Shown: positions 32,768-45,214 of the stretch, piece by piece
Layout of the letters: the number at the start of each line of letters is the position of its first letter
Numbering within the stretch: the first letter of the stretch is position 1
From: Ostrinia nubilalis
Taxonomy: Eukaryota; Arthropoda; Insecta; Lepidoptera; Crambidae
Assembly: GCF_963855985.1 (NCBI RefSeq)
Contig: NC_087105.1
Coordinates: forward strand, 6,326,501-6,390,500
Reading direction: 5' to 3'
DNA length: 64,000 nucleotides
Notes under the pieces: generated by a model
Databases searched by the model: none
Seen by the model: the letters and a program-made list of their open reading frames with translations, nothing else
Told to the model about the DNA's origin: nothing
Translations under genes and position numbers: made by a program

Positions 32768-33719
32768 CCCGCCGAGCGTAAGGTTGGAAAAAGTAACAAA
32801 AAGCGCTAGGTGGGTGTAGCACACCCAGATCGTGATTGTGTGGTTATTACACTATTATTTTAAATATCTATTTTCTTTGATATTAAACTGATATTTAGTT
32901 ATATTTTGAACTTATTTAAGAAACAAATTACAGTAAATAATTTAGCAATTTTATTTATTTAAGAAATTAAGAAAATTAACAATTTGAACTTACAATTATT
33001 AGTAATGGCACATGTTAATGATTTTTTGTCAAAAATATGAAAACAAAAACAATAAAGACTATTTTTTCTTTAAATAGACTCAACATAAGAACAAAATAAC
33101 ACTAAAAATGGATAATAAAACTAATAAAAAATACTTAATTCGTGTTGAGATTTTGTGCAGTTTTTACAGACGAATTTTTGGCACTGTGAACCAATTCGTT
33201 CCATGTTTTCCCAACAAATAACTACCATTGCCTTCGCCATTATTCTCTATCAATCCCTTATGCTGCCCTTCGTCATACATCTCCTACTCCTGTCACTTTC
33301 AAAATTTCTTTCGTTGACATTATCAATATTTTGGTCACTACCAGACTTGTCGGAAGAACTGACTTCAGTTTGTTTGAAAAGACCTGATAATCTATTTGAT
33401 TATCTTCGTAAGACATTCTAGATCTTTAGCCTGAAGAAAAACCAAAAAAAATCCATAAAATAATAAAAATAAAATAAAATGTGTTTGATCAAATTCGTTA
33501 CAAGTAGCGTAAGGCGGGTGTCACGCACCCGCGGACAGCTTTAACCTCGTCCTCAGCATACCCCGAGCGGCGGTCGCCTGAAACAGTGGCAAGGGACGCT
33601 TCCGTATGTCCCTCCGCGCAGCTACTCAAGCGCACGAAGTATAACAACAATTCGTTATTAAAATATTAATCGATTTTTCAAGGTCTGGGTGTGTCACACC
33701 CAACCTTACGCTCGCCGGG
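32768..33719. mobile_element. piggyBac-type non-autonomous element, right arm only
   Basis: TTAA at 32764-32767 and 33720-33723. Termini CCCGCCGAGCGTAAGGTTGG and CCAACCTTACGCTCGCCGGG are inverted repeats. The left arm has a single TTAA at the same place (15942 region), so the duplication and insertion are directly visible. 952 bp. On the minus strand, 33150-33420 is a decayed coding stretch with GKHGTNWFTVP, which may derive from a piggyBac transposase N-terminus; this is uncertain. The plus-strand ORF at 33155-33421 is a shadow. Confidence 0.88.
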
Positions 33720-33723
33720 TTAA

Positions 33724-34950
33724 GCTCGTTATTATCTGGAATAGAGCTATGTATTATGCAATGTTCTTGTTTCACTAAGAACTGGTAATTCGGCTTTCGT
33801 GATAATCTTTGTAGGATGAATGGGTTGGCTAAACTTTTTGATAAGTTGACATCACGCCTTGTAAGACTTCTGCATCGTTGCAGTCAAATGTTTAGCGAAA
33901 TATATTAAAATTTTAATATTTAACTTGTTAATAATGTGATGTTGTAGAGATGGCAATGGGCATTACGAATATATGTCATGTTAAAAATGCTGGTTTCGGT
34001 TTCAATAAACCGTTGCTTTGGAATAATAGAGAACATGAGACTGAAATGCTTGTAAGTACGAGTACTATTGCTAATATAATACTTTGATCATTCTATTCTG
34101 TTTAATATTTTAAATATTAATTATTATCGTCACTTTATTTGACACGAAACATTCTTATTTTGGTATAATAGGTAGGTACTTATTGTAAGATATCATTAGC
34201 CCAAACCCAATTAACTTAAACTTTGACACTGAGTAGGTACTTAGTGTGAAAGTTTAAGTTACCTTGATACTAATCACATGATAAACTAATTGATGTGTTA
34301 CATAATTGCACTGTTGATAGTGTAAATATTAATCATAGTAGCTTACAGAAAGGCATAACAAACCGATATCCACTTAGCAGGAAACTTCCTATGAAACCGG
34401 CAATTATTTACAATCCTTGAGTAGGTTTATATCAAAGTTTTAATAAAATATTAGTTTTCATAGCATGTCTAACTTTAGTTTCGCTGAAGATGCTGGATTA
34501 TTGTTTTTCTGGACAACTTTTTAAAAATAAATTAGCAACGCTATCAAACAAAAAGATGGACACTTCCCAGGTGTGTTTGAACACTTGCACTCACAGTAGT
34601 GAAGCTCCGAAATTTGTCGGTACTACAAAGAAATGTATTTCAAATGTTACTCTATAAAACGTGCGATAAGCATAAACAATGTAATCATAAAAGGTGCATG
34701 GGTCAGCGATATTGGCCTCCCTTTCTTACCCTTTTTGAGACAATGCACACCGACGCACCCGCTACACTTTAGTGCTAATATCTGCGGGCGTATTGTTTCT
34801 TCACAATGATACCTTACCATTGGGTATTTTTGCAAACATCGATTATCTTTTAACAACTTTTTAAAAATAATTCTTAAAAGTGAGCTTCAACACGAAGTTA
34901 ATATTATGATTTATGATATACTCTTTGTGTGTACCTGGATGTTTGCGAAT
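33724..34950. other. Upstream region of gene B, right copy
   Basis: Mirror of 14717-15940. Part (34560-34840) is homologous in the same orientation to 50280-50520. No gene recognised. Confidence 0.5.
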
Positions 34951-34951
34951 A

Positions 34952-35467
34952 CAGGGTGGAAACGATAAGTGATCTCACTCGATCATTTCTAAACTATAAA
35001 GATATCTTAAAACTGGTTACTGATCCTGAAAGTACTTCACGAGCTCTTTCAAACGGTACCAATAAAATAGGTTACAGAATAAACTGGAACTATCCGAAAA
35101 TTTAATGTTGTGTAGTTCCATACTAAATGTATGCCAACTACACAATACATAATATTAGAAATGTATTTTGTTTTTGTTAAATAATAAACTTGAAAAGTGT
35201 CTTAAAGAAACTTATAACTTTCATCTTTTTTTAAATTATTTGTGTACTATTATTTTTTATCAAGAGATTAGTGCCACGACTGTGATAGTACTAAATGTAT
35301 GGAAGATGGAGACATTGAATGTTCGGATAGTTCCAGTTTATTCTTTAACCTATTATTGGTACCGTTTGAAAGAGCTCGTGAAGCACTTTCAGGATCAGTA
35401 ACCAGTTTTTCGATATCTTGTATAGTTTAGAAATAATCGAGTGAGATCGCTTATCGTTTCCACCCTG
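34952..35467. mobile_element. 516-bp MITE with long TIRs, right copy
   Basis: Mirror of 14199-14714, same length, flanked by TA. Confidence 0.85.
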
Positions 35468-35639
35468 TATAAAAGTAGCTATTACCTACTACTCTACCAG
35501 TTGGACCAGTTGGTTACCTAAGTATATCGATCTCAATAATTCAAAACTAGTAGTTTCTAGTGTCGCTGGCTTAATATTTGACGAAGATATGAATTATAAT
35601 GAATTATAATTTGACGTCTAAAATATTTATTCTAGTCTA

Positions 35640-36240
35640 GTCATCAGAGATAAATATTCATATTCATAGTAAGTCAATTAATGTCATCACTGATGAAGTT
35701 GCTACGAAGCTATGCTACGATTCTTCGTAGCGTCGTATCAGTTGCTACAGTTATAACCGTACTGTAACAGCCGAGTGTTACAGTTCACAAGGCATACATT
35801 TTTTTCCTGTGATTGTGATCGCTTCAAAGTGACGACTCGGTCGGGCGAAACAAATATTTTCAACCTGTCGTAACCTTTCATTTAGTTAGATTTAGCCTCC
35901 GCCTTTATCCAATTTATTTGGTCTCTGTAAAGTTGTCACGGGGTACGGTAGTTTCCTCCTCGATTAACTGTGGTGTTACTTTGATGACGATTTCAATTAT
36001 TTTTTACCTTACATTTATTTAAAGTTAGTCAGTTGTTTCAATTCAAAACAAAGAAAGAAAATTTCAAAATACAATCGTTTTTAGTCACAGAGCATAAGCA
36101 AAAGTTCTAAATCAAGAGGTGGAAGAGTTATCTGAAATTTGAGCCAGTCTAGTTTCCCTTCAACACTTATGAATCATTCTTCTTTTACAAGAAGGCCTAG
36201 TGTTGTTGAAGCTGCTTGTATCGCGTAGCAGCAATTAGGT
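35640..36240. repeat. Duplicated flank unit (F), right arm, with hairpin at 35701-35731
   Basis: Mirror of 13425-14010. Confidence 0.65.
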
Positions 36241-36346
36241 ACGGTACTTTTTAGTACCTACTTATTTATTCCAAAATTCAAGGTTTTCTGTATCAAGTAG
36301 GTATTTATTATAAATTGTTCCTTTATTTTATGTTTTTTTTTTTCAG

Positions 36347-36975
36347 TTTGTTGACCGCAGTTGATGAAGCTGTTTCATCTAGAGGCGAGTGAAGCCATGG
36401 ACGTTAGTCTGAGCGATTTTGACGTTGTTTCCGTGGAACCGATAGCTTCCTCCGACTCTATGGATCCTCTCAGATCACCAACCTGGTGAAATTGACGTAA
36501 GTTTCTCGATTTCGATCTCATCATAGCAGTACTATTGTTTTTTTATACTTGTAATTGTTCTGACAAATGCATTTTTGTGTTTAGACCCTCGGCGTTCTTC
36601 CATCAGCAGAGAAGATGGAGGAGTGTAACCAACTTTCTGCAAACAATCTTGTAAGTTCATTTTTTTTCTACAAAACGCACTGTAAATAATATTATTGTCA
36701 TCAATTTGATAAGTGTTCTAACAATGCAATTTATTTCTCCTCTCAGATCACCGACACAGAAATGGTATACGAGTATCAACATGATTCCGGCGTAGATTCT
36801 CCCCTAGAAGTAAGTATTATTAAAAAAGTATTATTTTTTTCTAAATTGTGATTGTATTTTCTAATCCTATCTAAAATATCCACAGAATCTTCTTGACCTG
36901 CTTCCTGTGTACCCAGAAGAGGACGCTCTCTTGGAGACCATAGCGGCCATGGACATACCAGATCCGCTGGATATT
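36347..36975 (+). pseudogene. Pseudogene C, right copy: truncated
   Basis: Exons 36347-36496, 36585-36650, 36747-36809, 36886-36975, with the same frameshifted first exon as the left copy (FVDR then stop). After 36975 the donor and the last two exons seen on the left (12297-12577) are gone, replaced by about 70 bp. A deletion of about 1.7 kb relative to the left arm removed them together with the neighbouring flank unit. Confidence 0.65.
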
Positions 36976-37079
36976 TTGTGTTTGCCCGTATGTTTGCAAA
37001 CAGAAAAAGTAATAAGTTCAAAGCTACTTCTAGTGTCGCTGTCCATTTTATGAAATTATAAATCAGGTTTTATTTGTGA

Positions 37080-37699
37080 CTAGCGGCCGCCCGCGACTTC
37101 GTACGCGTGGATCCCGTTTTACCCCCTTCATCTATCTTACGCGGTTTAGATTTTTTCATACAAATGTTTTTTCCCGCTAACTCCCGTTCCCGTTGGAATT
37201 TAACAATATCCTGTTGTAACTAAGCTTTAAGTTTACTAAGGTACCTGCATGCCAAATTTTAAGCGTCTAACTTACGCGGTTTAGATTTTTTCATACAAAT
37301 GTTTTTTCCCGCTAACTCCCGTTCCCGTGAGAATTTTGCAATATCCTGTTGTAACTAAGCTTTAAATTTACTAAGGTACCTGCATGCCAAATTTTAAGCG
37401 TCTATCTTACGTGGCTTAGATTTTTTCATACAAATGTTTTTTCTCGCTAATTCCCGTTCCCGTAGGAATTTTGCCATATCCTGTTATAACTAAGCTTTAA
37501 GTTTACTAAGGTACCTGCTTGCCAAATTTCAAGCGTCTAACTTAAGCGGTTTAGATTTTTCATACAAAAGGATTTTCCCGCTAATGCCCGTTCCCGTGGG
37601 AATTCCTAAGTATCCTATAACCTGCCCAGGAGTATGAAGAATAATTGTACCAAGTTTCGTTAAAATCCGTCAAGTAGTTTTTGTTTCTATAAGGAACAT

Positions 37700-37760
<61 letters not shown>

Positions 37761-37879
37761 AATTTAACTGATTGCAATTTTGGCATCAGTATCGATCACT
37801 AATCACCCCCTGATAGTTATTTTGAAAATATATTTCATGTACAGAATTGACCTCTCTACAGATTTATTATAAGTATAGA
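37080..37879 (-). mobile_element. Non-autonomous Helitron, right copy
   Basis: Mirror of 10192-10975: TC start at 37879, CTAG end at 37080. Contains the same 135-bp tandem units and a longer (ACAG)n run at about 37700-37757. Confidence 0.7.
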
Positions 37880-37985
37880 TTAAATGAACAAGTATCCAAA
37901 TAAGTACTTCAACTATTATGACTTCATGAGAAAAATGAAGTCACTCCATATTTTAGTAAAAATGAATGCACCGAATGTATAAAAA

Positions 37986-38714
37986 TTAAAGACACGTCGC
38001 CTGGCGCAGCAGCTCCTTTTGTGGCTCCTCCGACGAAACCTGCACGAATTTATTGCGTGTAAGAAAATACAATTTCCCAGTAAATGAGTATGCACTTGTG
38101 TTTCAACGTAATAAAACGTTTGAAAGAACTCACGTCTTGAGGGGGAAATTCTTCGTCAACTGGTAAGACAAGCCCTTCTTCTATCAGGTGATTCACTAGA
38201 AACATCAATAAAATCGATAAGTCGCCCGTAAATACTTTTTGCAGAATGTTTACCACATGAAATCACAACTACATAAAAATGTTGTGTCGACGCAAGCATG
38301 AGGTGCTATCATAGTAAAACATCTTAATCTGCCTATTGTCCTTTCAACATTAATACGAAGCGCTGCTATACGTTTCGTTTCCATAACTTCCAGCCTTGTA
38401 CTAGCTTTGCCTTCGGTTACGCTAGGAGGCCTTATTAGGTGACATCCTTGGGCTTCTAATAAATGGGATATGTTTTTAAATCCTCTGTCAGCCATTACAG
38501 AAAATTTTGGCAACAAATGTTGAAACAATAAAATAATGTTTATTGAATAAAATACTTATACGCTAGTTCTTTAGACATTTCCCTAAACGTAAACAAATAT
38601 ATTACACCTATATCGAAGAGTTTCGTTATAGGTAAGCATATTCCGCTTCCCCTCAAGCTCCTTCGCACTGTTCATGAACGCAACGGCCTCGTGGAAAACC
38701 TTTTTGGTTTTCGT
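37986..38714 (-). pseudogene. D2: broken relative of the bHLH-zipper family, right copy
   Basis: Exons descending: 38714-38607 (KTKKVFHEAVAFMNSAKELE, then TYNETLRYR), 38195-38134 (NHLIEEGLVLPVDEEFPPQD), 38039-37986 (VSSEEPQKELLRQATCL then stop). The first exon resembles a bHLH second helix but lacks its AG acceptor (CTAACG). The donor after RYR is weak (GTGTAAT). Less damaged than the left copy. A transposase fragment lies in the intron. Confidence 0.5.
38250..38528 (-). pseudogene. DDE_Tnp_4-type transposase fragment, right copy
   Basis: Contains ADRGFKNISHLLEAQGCHL and the VERTIGRLRCF motif of DDE superfamily 4 transposases. The N-terminal two thirds are absent, so it cannot be active. It lies inside the intron of D2. 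Confidence 0.65.
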
Positions 38715-38764
38715 TAGGAAAAAGAATGAAAAGAAAATCGGACCTTCTCATGAGACAAATACAG

Positions 38765-38980
38765 GGTGGCCAGAAAAGTGACGTCCAAAATTTTTATAGG
38801 TGCCTCGTATTGTGAGGTATTAATATACATAGATTAGAAGTGTTACGATTTTTCATGGTGTGCGAGTTTCGTTGTTTTTTCATGAATTTTTGCAAAATTG
38901 CGGCCGGATCGGATACTTCGATTTTTTTGCTGCTTGATCTCTATGAACATTCTCTACAAACCTAATTTATTCATGAAATG
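38765..38980 (-). mobile_element. MITE-like remnant with TA-CAGGGTGGCC terminus
   Basis: One terminus (CAGGGTGGCCAGAAAAG) after TA is visible near 38762-38780. The opposite end was not found. Confidence 0.4.
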
Positions 38981-39034
38981 AACAGACAAAAATTAAGTTG
39001 AGAATGTATGTTATTTATGAGTTAGAGACCTCAC

Positions 39035-39348
39035 GTCTTGAGAAAGAGGTTCTTCCTCGATTGGCAAGACCAGCTCCTTCACGTCCAACTCCGCTTTCAG
39101 GATATTCACTAGAATCTATAATAAAATCAATAAGTCAGGTTTGTAACTATCAATTACTATCAAATCATTGATAAAATGAGTAAGTTACTCACACTCAGCT
39201 TGAAGACTGGCGTTATGGAACGCAGCAGATCTATTACTCGTTCGGGAACGAGTAATGGCTCTTTTTTTTTAGAAACCCGTTTCTCCTGAAGCTTCTTGGA
39301 GTTGTTAATGAAGGTGACGGCCTCGTCGAACACCTTTTTAGTTTTCGT
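39035..39348 (-). pseudogene. D1: partial relative of the bHLH-zipper family, right copy
   Basis: Exon 39348-39193 (acceptor CCAG) reads TKTKKVFDEAVTFINNSKKL, then a basic stretch VSKKKRAITRSRTSNRSAAF. Exon 39108-39035 (acceptor TTCTAG) reads NILKAELDV... or, in another frame, EYPESGVGREGAG. The first exon matches a bHLH helix 2. If the donor is GT|GTGAGT, the junction splits a codon in phase 1 as in gene A exon 4/5, but an alternative donor two bases earlier gives another frame. No upstream AT-hook or basic-region exon was found. Probably a remnant. Confidence 0.5.
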
Positions 39349-39589
39349 CTGGAAAAAGAACGAAATGGTAATGAGACCTACTCATGACACAATATTAGTA
39401 TGTTATCCCTGATTGAGACTTAGTTTATAATTTGATTATGTTTATATGAAACGTATCTTACTCTAGGGCGTGGGACCTACAGGTTCCTAGCCGGCACCGT
39501 ATCCTCGTCACCAGGCAGATTTTGGTACATGTGATAGATAGCCGCTCGGGCGGACAAAAATAAGAAATACCTTCGGTTGAAATAAAGGT

Positions 39590-39955
39590 ATTCTTTACGA
39601 TCCAAATGTTTTATTGTAGCAATTAAATTTTGTACTCGACAGGCAATGAGGTTTTACCACTGAAAATTCCTCAGAGAGAATGAACTCAGGGCGTGCAAAA
39701 CGATCTTCCAGTGCCGTTAAAAGTTCTTCAGCATCAGTAGATGTTAAAGCTAATGCTAAGACAGAAAGAGCAGCCTCCTCTCAAGGCTGATCTGATTCGT
39801 GCTAAGTTTTCTGTTGATGTAAATGATCTTAAGGTCTGCATATAGCTGTGCCTGAATGGGAACCAATTGGTAGCCTTACCACTAAACATTGGCAAGTCAC
39901 AAACCCTGGGCTTATGACCAAGTGAAATGATCGCTCGTGCTAACTCTTGCACGTC
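39590..39955 (-). pseudogene. BEL/Pao Gag remnant, right copy
   Basis: Reads LPMFSGKATNWFPFRHSY and ENLARIRSAL; after a frameshift, DAEELLTALEDRFARPEF. This is DUF1759-type Gag. The left arm retains only the C-terminal part (8530-8690). Confidence 0.6.
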
Positions 39956-39959
39956 GCTG

Positions 39960-40290
39960 TTGTGGTTGTTCTCCGCACGATGTAGACTTTGATGGTCGTG
40001 CGGGCGGGGGAGAGGTACTGGCTGTGGGATGACAAGAAGATGGGTATGTGGGATTGGAGGTCAAGTGGAAGGTGGGACAAACTCCGGCAAGCTGTGAACC
40101 CAAGATTGCACTGAATTAGCGTGAGAATAATTTGAAGGCATTCAGAGGATGTTGACCCCATACTACACTATCATGTGTAGATCCAGGAAAACTAGAATCT
40201 TATTTAAAGATTCACACATCTGAAAAAGAAAGTTTTATGCTATATATTACCACACACTTGTATTACTTTATTTACTCACAATTAGAACAT
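39960..40290. other. No gene recognised
   Basis: Right-arm-only stretch; the mirrored part of the left arm is deleted. ORFs here lack domains. Confidence 0.4.
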
Positions 40291-40299
40291 TAAGAGAGT

Positions 40300-40990
40300 G
40301 TCCTTTTCTGTTCACATATCTTTCTTCGTGAATGTTGGGGCAAACGATTGCCACATGGGTCCCATCAACACAAGCAGAGTAAATACAAATACTCTGACAC
40401 AAGCTAGCAGTCCGGACATTTCGTGACGTCTGTAAAACTTAAAAATAATGAAGATTTATCATCATTACTATTATTGTTCTAAAAATGAAACCCTCATAAT
40501 AATATGCTTATAAAAATTGGGTATGATATTTTTAAATTTATAATCAAGTAGTTTTAGTGCTTTTACTAACCTAAATAATATAACTTACTCTCTGATAACA
40601 TGTTCCGTTTCATATTGATGGAATGGGAAGGACACATTTATTTAAAATACATGGCTTATTCAAAGCTGTTATAACCTGCTGGAGTGCTTTGAAGACACTT
40701 GTTTGACTGACATAATGTATCTGGCTGTCTCCAACCATAGTTTGATAAAACCAAGATGCCATGAATCCCAGTGCAATCAACACCTAAAACAGACAAAATT
40801 ATTTAACTGGCCTACTTATGGGTGCAGGTAGAGGCTTATAGAAAGCTTACTAGTGCTTAGGTACCTACTTAAATGACAAATTAATACGTGGTTTCTTACC
40901 TTAGTTTCCACACTGAGAGCATCTGAGCGTAATGTATGTAGGACGTAGGTGGTAAGTGAGGAGTTAGTTCAGCGATCAGTTCCCGAGTGA
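40300..40990 (-). pseudogene. Harbinger (HARBI1-like) nuclease, right copy, broken
   Basis: Descending: 40980-40900 (RELIAEL region), 40785-40620 (VLIALGF...SYQTMVGDS) and 40440-40310 (DGTHVAIVCPN and NRKGHSLNV, the DDE-domain region). Exon-like blocks are separated by GT-AG-like gaps, but frame breaks and missing C-terminal sequence make it non-functional. Confidence 0.6.
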
Positions 40991-41332
40991 TATCTTTAGA
41001 TAAGTGGCCTATATCGATTTACCAATTTCACATCGCTTAGGCTGAACGCTGGGTCCAGTGTTGTTCCTGACTTTAGGTTGCCGTATTTTAATTCTAAAAT
41101 TGCCGGATTTTAAGGGAAATCTAAGAAAAATGCCGTATTGTCCGTACAGTGCGACATAAAAGAGTAGAAATTAGTTATTTCGGTACTAATACACTTTAAT
41201 AAGACCAATCTAGTCGCGCTATCAGGGTTGCTACATATAGCACGACATACATATATGAACGACGTGGTGGTTCTTTATAATGAGATCATACATGGCTTGT
41301 GATGGATGTATCCCTCTGCTGCCATCGTAAAA

Positions 41333-41975
41333 TCACCTACTTAATAAAGGTGCCAGTTCCCATAGCGAGGACATGACTTTTTTTTGCTGCTCGATAATAA
41401 TGCACATTGTTTTTGTGGCCGAAATATCCGTTGATTCATCTACCAATATGCTGAATTGATCACTTTTAATAATGTTTTCCAAATAATCTTTTTTGGAAAT
41501 AACATTTTTTTTAACATTTTTTACCGTAGATGTGCATTTTTTTTCGTCAGCAATTCTGGAGTCAGGAAAAAAAGATTTTAGCACATTCTGATAAATGATC
41601 CATGGCCATAAATGATATGTTGTGCTCAGCGATGAATGCACTGAGTTTTATTTCAGCTTCCATTCTTTTTTATTGCGATCTGTTTGTCGATTCTGAAAAT
41701 TTGTGCTAACGTCTCTTGTAGAAGAGCTCGCTGATGATTTTCTTACATGTTGGGTATTTGAAACATGACGCTTTAAAGTTAAAATTTTGCAAGAAAGTTT
41801 GACGTCGCACACTGTATATTTTGCCCTGTATGGGTCATCATCACCATTGACAGAGGCAAACCAATTTCTAAAAGTTTCATCACTTTTCCACTGCTTTCTG
41901 TACTTCTGTTTTATGTGTTTACTCTTTTTTTTCGGCGTAGGTGGCCAGTCGTCACTGTCACTCATTTTCAACTAA
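41333..41975 (-). pseudogene. hAT-like / DUF4371-type fragment, right copy
   Basis: 41971-41648 is open for 107 aa with the BED-like CDVKLSC region. A second open stretch (41641-41333) contains SILVDESTDISATKTM. A frameshift separates them. Better preserved than the left copy, which has an early stop. Confidence 0.6.
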
Positions 41976-42106
41976 AACAAAAATCTTCTTCAATGTTGAT
42001 TTGACTCTTGACTTTACTGTGAGAGACTAGGCCCGTCAGCCTGTTTGTATATCCCTTAGCTCCACCTATACTTATAGCCACACATTTTGAACGTTTTGAT
42101 ATCAAA

Positions 42107-43035
42107 TCTATATTAATAATTTCGTCAAGGGGTACGGTAGACTGGATCGAAACCTTATATGAATAACAAAGCATAAAAAAATATCGATTTTGAGTCGACA
42201 ACATATATCCGCAAAATTCGGATAATGGAGAATTTTTCGGTATCAATGCAGTTTTATAAACATAAATCTCTGGATTTGCGTCGGTATAACACACCATCAA
42301 ATAATGAGGTAGCGGCCGTCTTTGTAGGAGAAAACGGTGAACCTCCATTAAATATAGACTTCTCTGTACAAGAATATTCTCAACATTTAACTACACTCAA
42401 ATCAACCAGTCCCAATATTGACCCTTTAACCTTTCCTCTACTTTTTCCTAATGGAGAACTCGGATGGCATGAAAATCTTCAACACAGAGAAGAGAGTCGA
42501 ACTGCTCGAAGCCGTCTTACAATGTTACAATTTTATCAGTATAGACTTGCTGTTCGTTTTAGCCCATTATTTTACGCTGAAAAACGTGATTTTCATATAA
42601 AAAATCACGCGCGCGGACGCGTTGTCAGTGTGAAGTGCCGCGCGTGTTTTCTATACAAACTGAGGTACCTACTTGCATACAATGATTAATTCTGTCGCCC
42701 CGCGCTCCGCGGCGGAGCGCGGCGCAGTGTGATAACCGCCTTAATAAGAGTTATTTACATAACCTATATGTATTAACGATTGAATTTGATTGTTTTGTTA
42801 ATTTGTCTTAGTTTATTTTGAATGTTGATTTAAAATAACAATAATTTGTGTGAAAACTTTTGCAGTTTTTATTTACCATATTTATTAAACACAACTAACG
42901 AAGCTATATTAATTTATATTTAATAGGTTCTTTGAGAACAGATGATTACAGAAACATCTATCTACATTTTGCACCTAGAATTGTGTATTGAGTATGAGTC
43001 AAATTTCACCCGAGCGAAGCCGGGTTTTCATCTAG
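42107..43035 (+). mobile_element. Helitron insertion, right arm only
   Basis: Starts TCTATATTAATAATTTCG and ends with the hairpin ACCCGAGCGAAGCCGGGT followed by TTTTCATCTAG. It sits between A (42106) and T (43036) without target duplication. The left arm shows the uninterrupted site (6880-6900). This fits Helitron insertion exactly. 929 bp. Confidence 0.9.
42225..42689 (+). pseudogene. Helitron RepHel N-terminal (Helitron_like_N) fragment
   Basis: Contains RRYNTPSNNEVAAVFVGENG, DPLTFPLLFPNGELGWH and LTMLQFYQYRLAVR, the conserved N-terminal domain of Helitron replicase-helicases. Truncated after about 120 residues and continued by unrelated sequence to a stop. The Rep catalytic HUH motif and the helicase are absent, so the element is non-autonomous. 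Confidence 0.8.
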
Positions 43036-44690
43036 TATTAATATAATTTGGCATAATGAGTTTGGAATGTTTCTTGTATAATATTACTTTGCCATGATGC
43101 CCCAACATAATCTTTTGATTTAATTTTAAAGTGTCAAATAGGTTAAGGTGCGGCGGGGGTGGCCCCCTGGGCCTTGAGCCAGCCCTAAACCGCCTGTTTA
43201 GTTTTATACATAATATATACTGGTCATCACAAAAATCGGCCCACCTACGTTTACAGGAAACCTCGTTTCTACTGACACAATCATGGTGCCCTAACAATAT
43301 TGGTGTTATTTGAAAGCCCAATAAATATCCATAAACATAACATAAAGAAAACACATTTAATTTCTTAATAAACGATTAACATATACCTACAATAAATGTG
43401 ACGTTAAAAAAGACCTAACTTTGAGCTCACCTCTGGGATCAATTAGATCAATTTTTATGGTTATAAAACCAAATAATGATCTCACGTGTCCTCTAACAGA
43501 TTGATAGCGATTAATCCCTATATAACAGTATTAAAAGTTGGCTCAAGCGAAACTATTTGTTGAAGAACTGACTCTGGATCCTTCTAAAGACACATTTTTG
43601 GGGTTTTACCCCAAAAATTAAATGAACCTTTCCTTTAATTAAATGAACTTTAGAACTAGGCTTTCAAATGGTGCCAATATTTGTGGGAAGTGGGAATGCA
43701 TACGTTTGAAAGTGCTTGTCGCGGTTAGGGACGATTTTTGTGATGACCAGTGTATAAATGATTTCATATTAATCACATTTACCAAATCATGAGGTAATAA
43801 CCGGTAATTATTAATAATTTTCACATTCATCACATTTATCGTAACACATACGTACTCGCGGAGATGAACAGACCTGACTCGAGGTTAAGAAACGATACTT
43901 TAGAACAATATCTACTGAAACTTACTTTTGCAGGAATTGCACACAATTTTTCTAATAAATAAATCTTAATGTTACTTAATCGTGGAAATCGTTATAAAAA
44001 GCTCATATCGCAATCAATTGGAGGTTTGATAGGTAGAGATTTTATTTTATATTACATGTAATTAATAATTGTATCTAATAATAACAGGTAGGTATTATAC
44101 GCGATACGCAATCGAGCTATAATAAAACATTTTCTGTTTCGACCGGGATGCACCGGCCGTGGTAACAGGCTGACTGGAGGAATAATTAAATGCAATGCGG
44201 AATGTTTAAAAATAATTATGTTACATTCTGTAAGTATTACGATAATCAATAACAATCTCTTTTAAAAGTCATCAAGAAGTGTCTGCTTTATGAAATTTAT
44301 GTATTTTATTAAGTGACCCATTTGGATATGAGCATAATTTAATAATGTGTTAATTGACTAATGAGTGGACCAGGTAAAAGACTCTGTTTTAGAAAGTATT
44401 TGATTAATTACTTATTTCATAAGACGGGCTAATTACTTAAAGTTGACTGGTAGTAAGTCAAGTGTTGTCCTTTTGTATTTTTACTGATACTCTTTTCTCT
44501 TTTAATAAAAATTTATATTTTATTACATAATATGAAATTAACTCTGAATTACTACCTATGTTGAGACTTTATAAGAAATATTAGTTTCAGTCTATTGATC
44601 TAATTGGTAAAAAACCTAGACTTCCGTAATTGTTACGTTTTAAACTTCTTGGGCACAAATGAAAAACAGGAATACAATTCCAACAAATAA
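43036..44690. other. AT-rich intergenic DNA (mirror of 5206-6890)
   Basis: No gene. Lacks about 55 bp relative to the left arm near 44480. Confidence 0.5.
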
Positions 44691-45214
44691 GTTTTAATAA
44701 CAAATAAATTATTGTATAAAATCCATTAAAAAATTAACCAAATATTTTATACACTTAATCTAACATCGAATTTACAGCTAAGTCTATCTTAATTACAAAC
44801 AGCTACCTATCTAGTATTTAAAACTAACATAAAAATTAACCTAACACCCCGGGAAGCGGCATGTACCTGAAATTGAAAAAAAAAGACAGTTAAGATGTGT
44901 TCAACATTTAATTTTGTATTAATAGGTGCTGAAGTCGATTGTTTCATAGGAAAAGACAGAACTTCATAGAAACCAGACAGACAGAAATGCGATTGCTTGA
45001 CTAACTTAACTGTTTTCAAGTTGAATACTATTCAAAGTGGATAATGAACTGACCTGACGTTCCCCGGAGTGAATTTCCCTAAACGCGCATATAAACTTTG
45101 ACCTGACCTGTAACAAAAACAAGAAAGTGTTATTTACTATAGACACATAGAAATGATCAAGTAAAACATATTAATGCAATGTTCGTAAGTCCTTACTAGT
45201 TCCTGCTCCAACTA
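44691..45214 (-). other. Gene A 3' UTR, right copy
   Basis: Mirror of 4677-5205, with the same splice-like sites and poly(A) signal. Confidence 0.5.

Noticed and set aside
33155..33421. 88-aa plus-strand ORF in the piggyBac-type element
   Set aside because: Hydrophobic shadow; the more sensible coding trace is on the minus strand and is broken.
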